Assembly (NCBI GenBank): GCA_021740625.1
Contig: JAIOZK010000002.1
Span: 233,942-297,941, forward strand
DNA length: 64,000 bases
Source: Bacteroidales bacterium
GTDB lineage: Bacteria > Bacteroidota > Bacteroidia > Bacteroidales > JAIOZK01
Direction: 5' to 3'
Made by a program: the position numbers and the translations under genes
The notes under the pieces: generated by a model
The model's database searches: none
Told to the model about the DNA's origin: nothing
What the model saw: only the letters and a program-made list of their open reading frames with translations
In this document: piece after piece, positions 1 to 8,634 of the stretch
How the letters are laid out: the number at the start of each line of letters is the position of its first letter
Position numbering within the stretch: position 1 is the stretch's first letter

Positions 1-617
1 ACAGTGTGTTGGCACGTTCCGGTTATTTTGATCTGAAGGAATTGAGTACTTTCCGCAAATTGAATTCCAGGCTGCAGGGGCATCCGGCCACCTATGAGAA
101 ACTACCGGGTGTGCGAATGGCATCGGGTTCCCTTGGACAGGGATTATCCGCCGGGATTGGTGCTGCCCAAACGAAAAAGCTGAACAATGATCCGAATTAT
201 GTTTATGTGTTAACCGGGGATGGTGAACTGGAAGAAGGTCAGATCTGGGAAGCCGCCATGTATGCTGTTTCACACAAAGTGGATAATCTGATCGTGACGG
301 TCGATTTCAACGGACAGCAAATAGATGGTCCGGTTGAAGATGTAATGCCTCTGGGTGATCTCAAGGCAAAGTGGGAAGCCTTTGGCTGGACGGTGCTTGA
401 AATGAACGGGCATCGTTTTGACGAAATTTTCAAAACCATCAATCTTGCCCGGGAAAACTATGGAAAGGGAAAACCCGTCATTATTTTAATGAGAACGGAA
501 ATGGGGAAAGGTATTGATTTTATGGAAGGTACGCATGAATGGCATGGGGTGCCGCCGAATGATGAAGAAGCAGAATTGGCACTTTCACAACTTGAAGAAA
601 CGCTGGGAGATTATTGA
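1..617 (+). CDS. Transketolase, N-terminal (thiamine-binding) subunit, partial at 5' end
   Basis: C-terminal two thirds of the N-terminal half of a split transketolase, which transfers two-carbon ketol units between sugar phosphates in the cytosolic non-oxidative pentose phosphate pathway. The reading frame is open from base 3, so the gene starts before the window. Visible landmarks are GSLGQGLSAGIGAA and the thiamine diphosphate/Mg binding segment GDGELEEGQIWEAAMYA followed by VDFNGQQIDG. The C-terminal subunit is encoded at 2034-3029, so the enzyme is a two-polypeptide type. An unrelated von Willebrand A gene lies between the two subunit genes; it starts 21 nt downstream of this stop, so all three are probably co-transcribed. 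Family assignment is firm; the upstream end cannot be seen. Confidence 0.93.
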   Translation, partial: SVLARSGYFDLKELSTFRKLNSRLQGHPATYEKLPGVRMASGSLGQGLSAGIGAAQTKKLNNDPNYVYVLTGDGELEEGQIWEAAMYAVSHKVDNLIVTVDFNGQQIDGPVEDVMPLGDLKAKWEAFGWTVLEMNGHRFDEIFKTINLARENYGKGKPVIILMRTEMGKGIDFMEGTHEWHGVPPNDEEAELALSQLEETLGDY

Positions 618-638
618 TAATACATATATGAAAGAACT

Positions 639-2027
639 TTGATTGGTCTTTTGAAAAAATATAGCCTGTTTGCTGTATTTCTTTTTGCCGGACTTGTTTG
701 TCAGGCCCAGCAGCAAGAGGAAAAAGACCGTTCTGCCCCCCTCACCCGCATCCTTTTTGTCTTTGATGGCTCCCAGAGTATGTATGCCCGCTGGCAAAGT
801 GATATCAAGATTAATATTGCCAGGCGATTGTTGTCCAAAATCCTCGACAGCCTCCACCGCGTCGAAAACCTCGAAATGGCTTTGCGTGTCTACGGGCACC
901 AGCATCAATATCCACCCCAGGTTTGTGATGATACCAAACTTGAAGTGCCCTTTGCGGAAAATAATTATGCGCAGATAAAGCATAGGTTAAGAAATGTAGA
1001 ACCCAAGGGGACAACGCCCATGGCCTATGCCATCGAACAATCTGCCGGAGATTTTCCGCCCTGTGAGAATTGCCGGAATGTGGTCGTGCTGATTACCGAC
1101 GGCATAGAAGAATGCGGTGGAGACCCATGTGCGGCCTCCAGGAAATTACAGGAGCAGGGGTTGATCCTGAAACCCTTTATCATCGGCATTGGCAGGAATA
1201 TCCGGGATGAGCTGGATTGCGCGGGTACTTACTTTGATGCTTCCAGCGAAGAGCAATTTCAAAAAGCTCTGAAAGTGGTCATCTCACAGGCCCTGAATGC
1301 AACCACCGCCCAGGTTAATCTGCTGGACGAAAACAACAAACCCACGGAAACCAATGTCAATATGACTTTTTACGATACGGTTTCGAAGCGCCCCAAATAT
1401 AATTTTATACACACCATGAATTATAAAGGCCTGCCCGATACCCTGACAATTGATCCAATTCCAACCTACAGGCTGGTTGTGCATACCATCCCCAGCGTTA
1501 CGGTTCACAGCATCAAGCTGGATAACGGCAAACACAATACCATTGCGGCCAAAGTACCACAGGGTTTTCTGGAATTAAAGATCGATGGCTTGTCCGGTAC
1601 CATCAAGGATCAGCAATGCATCATTAGAAAAGAAGGAAAGATGCAAACCATTCATGTACAAAACTTCGAAACCACTGAAAAATACCTTTCCGGTGTATAT
1701 GACCTGGAAGTATTATGCCTGCCGAGAATATATATCAACAGTGTTGAAATACTGCCGAATCATACCACTACAGTGCAGATACCCATGCCGGGGATTTGTG
1801 TGATCAAGAAAACAACATTTGGCTATGGAAGCCTTTACCAGAAAACCGGCGGGGATTTAAAATGGATTTATAATCTGAGGGACGAGATTCCTCATCAGGA
1901 ATCTTTAATTTTGCAACCTGGAGAATACATTGTTGTTTTCAGGTCGAAATACTCAGACAGATCGATGTACACCATCGAACGTTCTTTTGAAATAAAACCG
2001 GGTAAAACGACAAACGTAAAATTATAG
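639..2027 (+). CDS. Secreted von Willebrand factor A (VWA) domain protein
   Basis: A 462-residue exported protein. The N-terminus is a signal peptide (hydrophobic run ending near CQAQ, about residue 24). A VWA domain follows at about 36-215 with the metal-ion-dependent adhesion motif DGSQS, the downstream Thr in KGTTPMAYA and the Asp in LITDGIEECGG. Several cysteines in this part (CENC, CGGDPC) suggest disulfides, which fits a periplasmic or surface location. Residues about 225-462 look like two or three beta-rich repeats of unknown function. The start is a TTG at 639; a second TTG at 651 would give a conventional Lys-rich n-region and is almost as likely. An ATG at 628 opens only a four-codon frame ending at 642. 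It sits between the two transketolase subunit genes, 21 nt after one and 6 nt before the other, with no visible functional link to them. Confidence 0.8.
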   Translation: MIGLLKKYSLFAVFLFAGLVCQAQQQEEKDRSAPLTRILFVFDGSQSMYARWQSDIKINIARRLLSKILDSLHRVENLEMALRVYGHQHQYPPQVCDDTKLEVPFAENNYAQIKHRLRNVEPKGTTPMAYAIEQSAGDFPPCENCRNVVVLITDGIEECGGDPCAASRKLQEQGLILKPFIIGIGRNIRDELDCAGTYFDASSEEQFQKALKVVISQALNATTAQVNLLDENNKPTETNVNMTFYDTVSKRPKYNFIHTMNYKGLPDTLTIDPIPTYRLVVHTIPSVTVHSIKLDNGKHNTIAAKVPQGFLELKIDGLSGTIKDQQCIIRKEGKMQTIHVQNFETTEKYLSGVYDLEVLCLPRIYINSVEILPNHTTTVQIPMPGICVIKKTTFGYGSLYQKTGGDLKWIYNLRDEIPHQESLILQPGEYIVVFRSKYSDRSMYTIERSFEIKPGKTTNVKL

Positions 2028-2033
2028 CAACTG

Positions 2034-3029
2034 ATGTTAAATCAAACAGGAGTAAAAAGCGATTCACAGGTTTTGATGAAAAAATATGAAGTTACCGGAC
2101 TGAAAGATACCCGATCCGGGTTTGGCGATGCTTTGCTGGAGTTGGGCAGGGAAAATGAAAACATTGTGGCTCTGAATGCCGACCTGACGGGTTCGGTTAA
2201 AATGAGTCATTTTGCGAAAGAATTTCCCAAAAGGTTTTTTCAGGCCGGCATTGCCGAGGCGAACATGATGTGCGTGGCGGCAGGCATGACCATTGGAGGC
2301 AAAATATCATTCGTGGGCACTTTTGCCAATTTCGCAACCGGGCGGGTCTTTGATCAGATCCGGCAGTCCATTGCCTATTCCAATAAGAATGTGAAGATTT
2401 GCGCTTCGCATTCCGGACTTACCCTGGGAGAAGACGGAGCCTCGCACCAGATCCTCGAGGACATCGGCCTGATGAAGATGTTGCCCAACATGGTGGTGAT
2501 CAATACCTGTGATTACCATCAAACCTATGCTGCGACAAAAGCAATTGCCGATTATCACGGACCGGTATATTTGCGTTTCGGCCGGCCTAAAGTACCTAAC
2601 TTTAGCCTGAAGGATGATCCATTTGTGATTGGTAAAGCAGTGACCCTGAACGAAGGAAGCGATGTAAGTATCTTTGCAACCGGCCATCTGGTATGGAAAG
2701 CCATAGAAGCAGGCCTGGTGCTGGCTGAAAAAGGCATTCGCCCTGAGATCATCAACATACATACCATCAAACCACTCGACAGGGAGGCTGTTCTGAACTC
2801 TGTTGCCAAAACCGGATGCGTTGTTACAGCAGAAGAACACCAGATCAATGGTGGCCTTGGCGACAGCATAGCGCAATTACTGGGGCACGAAATGCCCAGA
2901 CCCCTCGAAATGGTGGCCGTGAAAGATAAATTTGGTGAAAGTGGAAAACCGGATGAACTGCTGAAAAAATTCAATCTGGATTCTCCGGATATCGTAAAAG
3001 CTGCCTTGAACGTTATGGAGAGAAAGTAA
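2034..3029 (+). CDS. Transketolase, C-terminal (pyrimidine-binding) subunit
   Basis: Partner of the subunit at 1-617; together they would make an active transketolase. The 331-residue protein has the pyrimidine-binding region (DTRSGFGDALLELG, then the catalytic-type Glu in FFQAGIAEANMM, then HSGLTLGEDGASHQ) and the C-terminal transketolase domain (FATGHLVWKAIEAG, TAEEHQINGGLGDSIAQ). An ATG at 2034 lies 6 nt after the stop of the VWA gene, consistent with translational coupling. The internal ATG at 2076 (MKKYEVTG) matches the usual beginning of this family better, so the first 14 residues may not be translated. A heptad repeat array begins 4 nt after the stop. Confidence 0.93.
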   Translation: MLNQTGVKSDSQVLMKKYEVTGLKDTRSGFGDALLELGRENENIVALNADLTGSVKMSHFAKEFPKRFFQAGIAEANMMCVAAGMTIGGKISFVGTFANFATGRVFDQIRQSIAYSNKNVKICASHSGLTLGEDGASHQILEDIGLMKMLPNMVVINTCDYHQTYAATKAIADYHGPVYLRFGRPKVPNFSLKDDPFVIGKAVTLNEGSDVSIFATGHLVWKAIEAGLVLAEKGIRPEIINIHTIKPLDREAVLNSVAKTGCVVTAEEHQINGGLGDSIAQLLGHEMPRPLEMVAVKDKFGESGKPDELLKKFNLDSPDIVKAALNVMERK

Positions 3030-3033
3030 AAAT

Positions 3034-3155
3034 TGGATACTGGAAACTAGATGCTAGATACTGGATTTTAGATACTGGATGTTAGACATAGATACTTGAT
3101 GTTGGTTGCTTGATGCCGGAGCCGCAATTATCCGGCTTTCAGCATCCAGTATCCG
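3034..3155 (+). repeat. Heptad (7-bp period) intergenic array A with inverted arm
   Basis: Begins 4 nt after the transketolase stop. Read in sevens from 3034 the units are tggatac, tggaaac, tagatgc, tagatac, tggattt, tagatac, tggatgt; then a six-base unit tagaca; then tagatac, ttgatgt, tggttgc, ttgatgc. After a short GC-rich spacer the same consensus returns inverted as gcatcca and gtatccg (3142-3155). The transcript could therefore fold back on itself. No reading frame is conserved. The period is seen directly; any role as terminator or structure is inference. Confidence 0.8.
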
Positions 3156-3177
3156 GCACCTTAATAGCTCATTTATT

Positions 3178-3687
3178 ATGCGCATCTTTTTCATCGGATA
3201 CATGTTCAGTGGAAAAACCACTCTGGGGAAAAAAGTTGCTGCAAAACTCAGCCTTCCTTTTGTTGATCTGGATCAGTATTTCGAAAGCAAATACAAAACT
3301 TCGATCTTGAGTTTTTTTGAAAAATTTGATGAAACATTGTTTCGCAAACTCGAATCCGAAACATTAAAGGAAGTGATCGATACTCATGATGATGTCCTCG
3401 TTTCAACCGGAGGTGGTACTGCCTGCTTTTATGATAATATGGCTTTGATGAAGAAAAGCGGTCTCAGTGTATATGTGGAAATGAGTTTGAATTCTATTCT
3501 CAGAAGAATGTACGATTCAAAAAAGAAAAGACCCCTGCTGGTAAATGTACCCGAAAATGAAATGGAGTCTTTCGTTGAACAGCATCTTGAGGAGAGAAAA
3601 GCCTACTATCTTCAGGCCGATATGAAAGTAAAGGGAGAGAATGCCAATGTGCAGGAATTAGTCTACTTGATCCTGAATACGATTTAA
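3178..3687 (+). CDS. aroK: Shikimate kinase
   Basis: Phosphorylates shikimate with ATP in the chorismate pathway, in the cytosol. The 169-residue length is normal for the family. Walker A is GYMFSGKTT at residues 7-15, the shikimate-binding Asp pair is in FVDLDQYFE, the glycine-rich VSTGGGTA loop is at about 75-82, and the lid arginine lies in KKRPLLV. The ATG at 3178 is chosen because it puts Walker A at the usual distance from the N-terminus; the longer frame from 3106 reads through the heptad array. The last 30 nt overlap the 3' end of rlmD on the opposite strand. Confidence 0.93.
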   Translation: MRIFFIGYMFSGKTTLGKKVAAKLSLPFVDLDQYFESKYKTSILSFFEKFDETLFRKLESETLKEVIDTHDDVLVSTGGGTACFYDNMALMKKSGLSVYVEMSLNSILRRMYDSKKKRPLLVNVPENEMESFVEQHLEERKAYYLQADMKVKGENANVQELVYLILNTI

Positions 3688-5097
3688 CTGTACAACATTT
3701 TCGACATGTCCCGTATGCGGGAACATATCAACAGGCTGTATCCTGCTCACTTTGTAACTTTCCTTCAGCATTTCCAGGTCCCTGGCCTGGGTGGCCGGAT
3801 TGCAACTGATGTATACGATACGAGCGGGCAGCATTTCCAGGATTGATTTGATCACCTTTGGATGCATGCCCGCGCGGGGCGGGTCGGTGATGATCACATC
3901 CGGTTTCCCTTTGTATTTGATGAAGTCCGGGGTGAGGGTCCTGACAAGATCCCCGGCATAAAACTCCGTGTTTTCAATCTTGTTGATCTTGGCGTTTTCC
4001 TGTGCATCCATGATGGCAGCAGCAATGTATTCCAACCCGATCACCTGACCTGCATTATGCGCCACGAAATTGGCAATGCTCCCGGTACCGGTGTAAAGAT
4101 CGTAAACCAGTTCATTTCCGTTTAGTCCGGCATACTCGAGCGTGATATTATACAGTTTGTTGGCCTGCAGGCTGTTCGTTTGGAAAAAGGAAAGCGGTCC
4201 GATCTTGAATTTCAGGGCATGATCCAGGTCATGGGGTTTCAGCTCTTCCATGATATAAGATTTCCCTGAAAACAGAATGGGTTCCAGGTCGGAAATGTCA
4301 TCATTTTTTTTGGGATTGATCACAAAAAACAAAGAAGTAATTTCGGGAAAGGTATCCCGGATATGATCCATCATCCCCTGTATATCTGCTTCGTCGTTTT
4401 TTCCAAATACCACGATTACCATCCATTCATCCGTGCTTGTATTGCGAATGATCAGGTTTCTGAGAAGTCCGCTTTGCTCGCGCACATTATAAAATGACAT
4501 TTCATGTGCTATGGCGAAATCTTTAACCTCCTGCCGGATTTTGTTCATCAGTTGATCCTGCAAATAACAGGTATCGATGTCGAGGATCTTGTCGAACATT
4601 CCCGGAAGGTGGAAGCCAAGCCCGGAAGATTTTTGGGGATCATCCGTGATGTCATCCGGATTTTCAAACCACTTTTTATCAGAAAACGTAAATTCAAGTT
4701 TATTCCTGTAATAATAAATATTATCGGAAGGAATTATATCGTTCATCCCTGAAGTATCAATCTTACCGATCCTTTCAAGATTGTCTTTTACCTGTTTTTG
4801 TTTGAAATAAAGTTGATATTCATAGTCCATGTTTTGCCATTTACAGCCGCCACATCTCCCGAAATGACTGCACATGGGTTCTGTCCTTTTATCAGAATAA
4901 TTATGTATCCGGGTAGCCTGACCGTAAAGGAAAGACTTTTTCTTCCGGGTAATTCTGACATCCACAATATCCCCCGGAACGACATAAGGTACAAAGATCA
5001 CCCTGTCTTCATGTTTTCCCACCGCCAGGCCTTCTGCCCCCGCATCAATGATCTCGAGATTTTCCACCGGTCCGAATTTCTTCTTCCTTCTGCTCAT
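3658..5097 (-). CDS. rlmD: 23S rRNA (uracil-C5)-methyltransferase, RlmD/RumA family
   Basis: SAM-dependent enzyme that makes 5-methyluridine in 23S rRNA. The 479-residue protein has an N-terminal TRAM domain (about 10-65), an iron-sulfur cysteine cluster CSHFGRCGGCKWQ (about 76-88, the fourth cysteine expected downstream), a central RNA-binding region, the SAM-binding motif DLYTGTGS, and the catalytic loop ISCNPATQARD whose Cys attacks uracil C6. The family also contains the 1939 and 747 specificities; which base is modified cannot be told from sequence alone. ATG at 5097 (MSRRKKKFG) is preferred over 5115 because a -7 box overlaps the upstream position. The 3' end overlaps aroK convergently by 30 nt. 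Confidence 0.92.
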   Translation of the reverse strand: MSRRKKKFGPVENLEIIDAGAEGLAVGKHEDRVIFVPYVVPGDIVDVRITRKKKSFLYGQATRIHNYSDKRTEPMCSHFGRCGGCKWQNMDYEYQLYFKQKQVKDNLERIGKIDTSGMNDIIPSDNIYYYRNKLEFTFSDKKWFENPDDITDDPQKSSGLGFHLPGMFDKILDIDTCYLQDQLMNKIRQEVKDFAIAHEMSFYNVREQSGLLRNLIIRNTSTDEWMVIVVFGKNDEADIQGMMDHIRDTFPEITSLFFVINPKKNDDISDLEPILFSGKSYIMEELKPHDLDHALKFKIGPLSFFQTNSLQANKLYNITLEYAGLNGNELVYDLYTGTGSIANFVAHNAGQVIGLEYIAAAIMDAQENAKINKIENTEFYAGDLVRTLTPDFIKYKGKPDVIITDPPRAGMHPKVIKSILEMLPARIVYISCNPATQARDLEMLKESYKVSRIQPVDMFPHTGHVENVVQLNRIQDQVD

Positions 5098-5112
5098 ATT
5101 GAATATTTTGTG

Positions 5113-5120
5113 CAAAGGTA
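5113..5120 (-). promoter_or_regulatory. Bacteroidota -7 box upstream of rlmD
   Basis: Minus-strand TACCTTTG matches TAnnTTTG and lies 15 nt before the ATG at 5097. No clear -33 TTTG was found. Confidence 0.5.
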
Positions 5121-5286
5121 AGTATATATAATTGCTTGTATTGATGTTAAAAATTCTTATATTTACAGATAGAAATGCCTCTGTTTGGGGTTAACCAGGT
5201 AATTGTCTGATGGATTTGTACACAATAAGCTTGAATAAGTAAAACATAATTAATTATCTCAGAATCGAACAGTTAGAATCCATTTG

Positions 5287-8200
5287 ATGAAAAAAAAGTA
5301 TCATAGCTCTTTTATCAAGAATAAAATCAATGCTTTGACCGGCAAGGAAAAGCTTCCTGAGAGCAAAGCCTTTGATGAGTTTGCTGAAGAAATCACCGAA
5401 TATCAGCAAACACTGGAAGAACGTGTTAAAGAATTGAATTGTCTTAATGAGGCATCCAGGCTAATGGAAGAAATGGAAATTACGACCGATCAATTCATGC
5501 AGTCGTTATCAAGCATCATTCAGCAAGCCTGGCAATTTCCGGAGATCACCTGTGTGAAGATCAAAATAGATGGGAATGAATATCAGACTGCAAATTACAG
5601 TGAAACACCCTGGAAGCTTACATTTCCTGTTACAATGGAAGGGAAAGAATTGGGGTTGATACAGGTTTGTTATTTAGAAGAAAAACCCGCATCTGATGAA
5701 GGCCCTTTTTTGAAGGAAGAACGCAATTTGCTTGAAACCATTGCCGGAAATTTAAGCCGCTACTTGCAGAATAAGAAGTCGGAAGAATTGTTAAAGAAAA
5801 GCCAGCAGCGGCTGCTGGACGCCCAACGGATTGCTGGAATGGGTGACTTCACCTGGGATCTGAAGACAGGCCATGTGCAATGGTCGGAAGCTATGTACGA
5901 ATTGTTGGGCTACGACAGGAATGAAGAAATTAATTTCGAGAAAGTTAATGCTGATATTCATCATCCCGATGATCTGGAGAGTGTTACCGAATGGCTGAAC
6001 CAATGCATTGAATCCGGGGAAGAATATCATGAGCCAAAAGAATACAGGGTGGTCAGGAAGGATGGTGAGGCGCTGCAAATACAAACGCATGTCAGGGTAA
6101 AATATGAAAATGACCGGGCAGTGGAGTTGTTTGGTGCTTTGCAGGATATTACAAAGAGAAAACTTGCTGAAAAGGCGTTGTGGGAAAGCCGGGAGAATTT
6201 TCGCGTAACCCTTCATTCCATCGGGGATGCCGTTATTGCCACCGATACAAATAGCTGTATTACAACCATGAACACAGTGGCGGAAAAACTCACCGGATGG
6301 AAATTTGAAGAGGCCAAAGGAAGGAACATACAGGAAATTTTTACAATATTTCATGCCAAAACCGGATCTGTTGTAGACAACCCTGTTGGAAAAGTATTGA
6401 AAACGGGACATATTGTAAGATTGGCTGATCATGTTAGACTCCTTGCAAAAAACGGCAAGGAATACCAGATTGCGGATTCGGGTGCTCCCATTGTTGACAA
6501 AAATAAAAATGTTATTGGTGTGGTGCTGGTGTTCAGGGATGTAAGTGAGCAATACCGGATAACAGAGGCGCTGAAAGTTGGTGAAGAAAAATATAGATCC
6601 GTATTCGAGAATACCGGAACTGCAAGCTGTATTATTGAAAAAGACGGCACCATATCTTTGGTCAACAGCAGGTTCGTGCAATTGTCCGGTTACTCTGCCG
6701 GGGAAATTGAAAACCATAAAACCTGGATGGAATTTGTGGTGCCCGAAGATTTGCAACGCATGCGTCAACAGCATGATCTAAGACGTGAAAATCGGGAAGA
6801 AGCACTTAAAGAGTATGAGTTCAGGTTTGTTGATAAACAGCATTCCATCAGGCATATCCACCTCTTTATTGATGTAATACCCGGAACGGAAAAGAGTGTG
6901 GCTTCACTTCTCGAAATCACTGAACGGAAAGAAACGGAGATGGCTATCCGAAACAGTGAAGCCAGGTTCAAATCTGTCTTCGAATCCGCCAATGTGGGTA
7001 AGTCAATCACCATGCCTACGGGTGAAATCAATGTCAACAAGGCATTCTGCAATATGCTTGGATATAAAGCTGATGAACTAAAGAATAAAAAATGGCAGGA
7101 TATTACACCTCCAGATGAAATTGAATCTATTGAATCCATGATTGAACCATTGCATAAAGGGGTCAAAGATTCAGCGCGGTTTGAAAAAAGATACATTCAT
7201 AAAAATGGTGAGTTCATCTGGGCAGATGTGAGCGTTGCCATGTTTCGGGATGCCGATCGGAAACCGCTTTATTTCCTGACTACTGCTGTTGATATCACTG
7301 AGCGCAAACGTGCTGAAATGTCTTTACAGAGGGAAAAGGAATGGTCGGAGAATATCGTTAACAATGCTCCGAACATTATTGTCGGGCTGGGCGAAAAATC
7401 AGAGATCAAAGTCTTCAATCACTATGCCGAAAGACTGACCGGTTATAAAGCAGAAGAGGTTATTGGCAAGAAATGGATAGGAATTTTTATCCAGGAAGAA
7501 ATGCGGGAAACAATCTACCGGGTTTGGGCTGAGATCGTAGAAAACAGACTCATCGATCATCATTTTGAGAATGAGATCATCACCAAATCCGGTGAAAAAC
7601 GCCTGATTGAATGGAACAACACCATTCTGACCGAAGACGATGAATTCCGCATGATCCTCTCTCTTGGTGAGGATATCACCGATCGTAAAAATGCTGAAGA
7701 AAAGTTGGCACAATCACATGAGCTGATGAGCTACATTATTGAAAATACCAATAGCGCCGTTGCCGTTCACGACCGGGATCTTCGATATATCTACGTCAGT
7801 CAGCGCTATCTGGATGAATACGAAATCAGCGGGAAAGACGTCATCGGCAAACATCATTACGAAGTATTCCCCGACCTGCCCGAAAAATGGCGCGAAATAC
7901 ACCGCCGTGCCCTCCGGGGTGAAGTCCTTGGTGCCGACCGCGATCCTTATCATCGTGCTGACGGCTCGGTTGTATGGACAAGGTGGGAATGCCGGCCCTG
8001 GTATGAATATGAGGATAAGATAGGAGGCATCATCGTTTATACGGAAGTCATCACAAAGCAGATTGAGACGGAGATAAAACTAAGGGAATACAACAAAAAA
8101 CTGGAACAGGCCGAAGAAAATGCACGCCTTGGAAGCTGGGAAGTGGATCTAAAAACAGGAAAAACCTGGTGGACCAAACAGATGTTTAAATTACTTGGCT

Positions 8201-8634
8201 TTGAGCCATCCGACAACGCACCTGGTTTTGATGAATACCTTGAACACATTCATCCTGCCGACCAGGAAAAAGTTAGTGTGGTTCTGGATAATTTAAAAAA
8301 AGGTGTAATTACAACGTCGATGGAATACAGGGTAAACCCGGATTTTACCGGGCAGCGATATCTGCTTTCAAGAGCGGAAGGTGTGAAGGATCAAACAGCT
8401 AAACTTATTAAAGTTACAGGTACTCTGCTTGATATAACCGAGCAGAAGCTTATTGAAAACGAAATCAACAGGCTCAAGGAAAACCTGGAAGGGCAGGTAA
8501 AAGAAAAAACAATTGAATTACAGGAGCGCATCGACGAACTGGAACGTTACCGGGATGCAACTGTTGAAAGAGAGTTCCGTATGAAAGAACTCAGGGAAGA
8601 GATAAAAAGACTTAAGAAGGAGGAAGATGATTAA
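5287..8634 (+). CDS. Seven-PAS sensor protein with N-terminal GAF-like domain, no kinase domain
   Basis: A cytoplasmic-looking protein of about 1115 residues without signal peptide or membrane segment. Residues about 35-160 form a GAF-like sensor module (KELNCLNEASRLMEE, WQFPEITC, FLKEERNLLETIAGNL). Seven PAS/PAC units follow at roughly 170-295, 298-425, 430-550, 555-675, 678-805, 808-930 and 935-1050, each ending with a DIT(D/E)RK- or DVSEQ-like PAC signature. The C-terminus is a coiled coil ending ERYRDATVEREFRMKELREE, with no HisKA, HATPase, GGDEF or output domain. ATG 5287 is chosen over the adjacent TTG. The stop overlaps the next gene, a histidine kinase, by 8 nt, so the pair is translationally coupled. 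I infer that it feeds sensory input to that kinase or to the hybrid kinase downstream. Confidence 0.88.
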   Translation: MKKKYHSSFIKNKINALTGKEKLPESKAFDEFAEEITEYQQTLEERVKELNCLNEASRLMEEMEITTDQFMQSLSSIIQQAWQFPEITCVKIKIDGNEYQTANYSETPWKLTFPVTMEGKELGLIQVCYLEEKPASDEGPFLKEERNLLETIAGNLSRYLQNKKSEELLKKSQQRLLDAQRIAGMGDFTWDLKTGHVQWSEAMYELLGYDRNEEINFEKVNADIHHPDDLESVTEWLNQCIESGEEYHEPKEYRVVRKDGEALQIQTHVRVKYENDRAVELFGALQDITKRKLAEKALWESRENFRVTLHSIGDAVIATDTNSCITTMNTVAEKLTGWKFEEAKGRNIQEIFTIFHAKTGSVVDNPVGKVLKTGHIVRLADHVRLLAKNGKEYQIADSGAPIVDKNKNVIGVVLVFRDVSEQYRITEALKVGEEKYRSVFENTGTASCIIEKDGTISLVNSRFVQLSGYSAGEIENHKTWMEFVVPEDLQRMRQQHDLRRENREEALKEYEFRFVDKQHSIRHIHLFIDVIPGTEKSVASLLEITERKETEMAIRNSEARFKSVFESANVGKSITMPTGEINVNKAFCNMLGYKADELKNKKWQDITPPDEIESIESMIEPLHKGVKDSARFEKRYIHKNGEFIWADVSVAMFRDADRKPLYFLTTAVDITERKRAEMSLQREKEWSENIVNNAPNIIVGLGEKSEIKVFNHYAERLTGYKAEEVIGKKWIGIFIQEEMRETIYRVWAEIVENRLIDHHFENEIITKSGEKRLIEWNNTILTEDDEFRMILSLGEDITDRKNAEEKLAQSHELMSYIIENTNSAVAVHDRDLRYIYVSQRYLDEYEISGKDVIGKHHYEVFPDLPEKWREIHRRALRGEVLGADRDPYHRADGSVVWTRWECRPWYEYEDKIGGIIVYTEVITKQIETEIKLREYNKKLEQAEENARLGSWEVDLKTGKTWWTKQMFKLLGFEPSDNAPGFDEYLEHIHPADQEKVSVVLDNLKKGVITTSMEYRVNPDFTGQRYLLSRAEGVKDQTAKLIKVTGTLLDITEQKLIENEINRLKENLEGQVKEKTIELQERIDELERYRDATVEREFRMKELREEIKRLKKEEDD

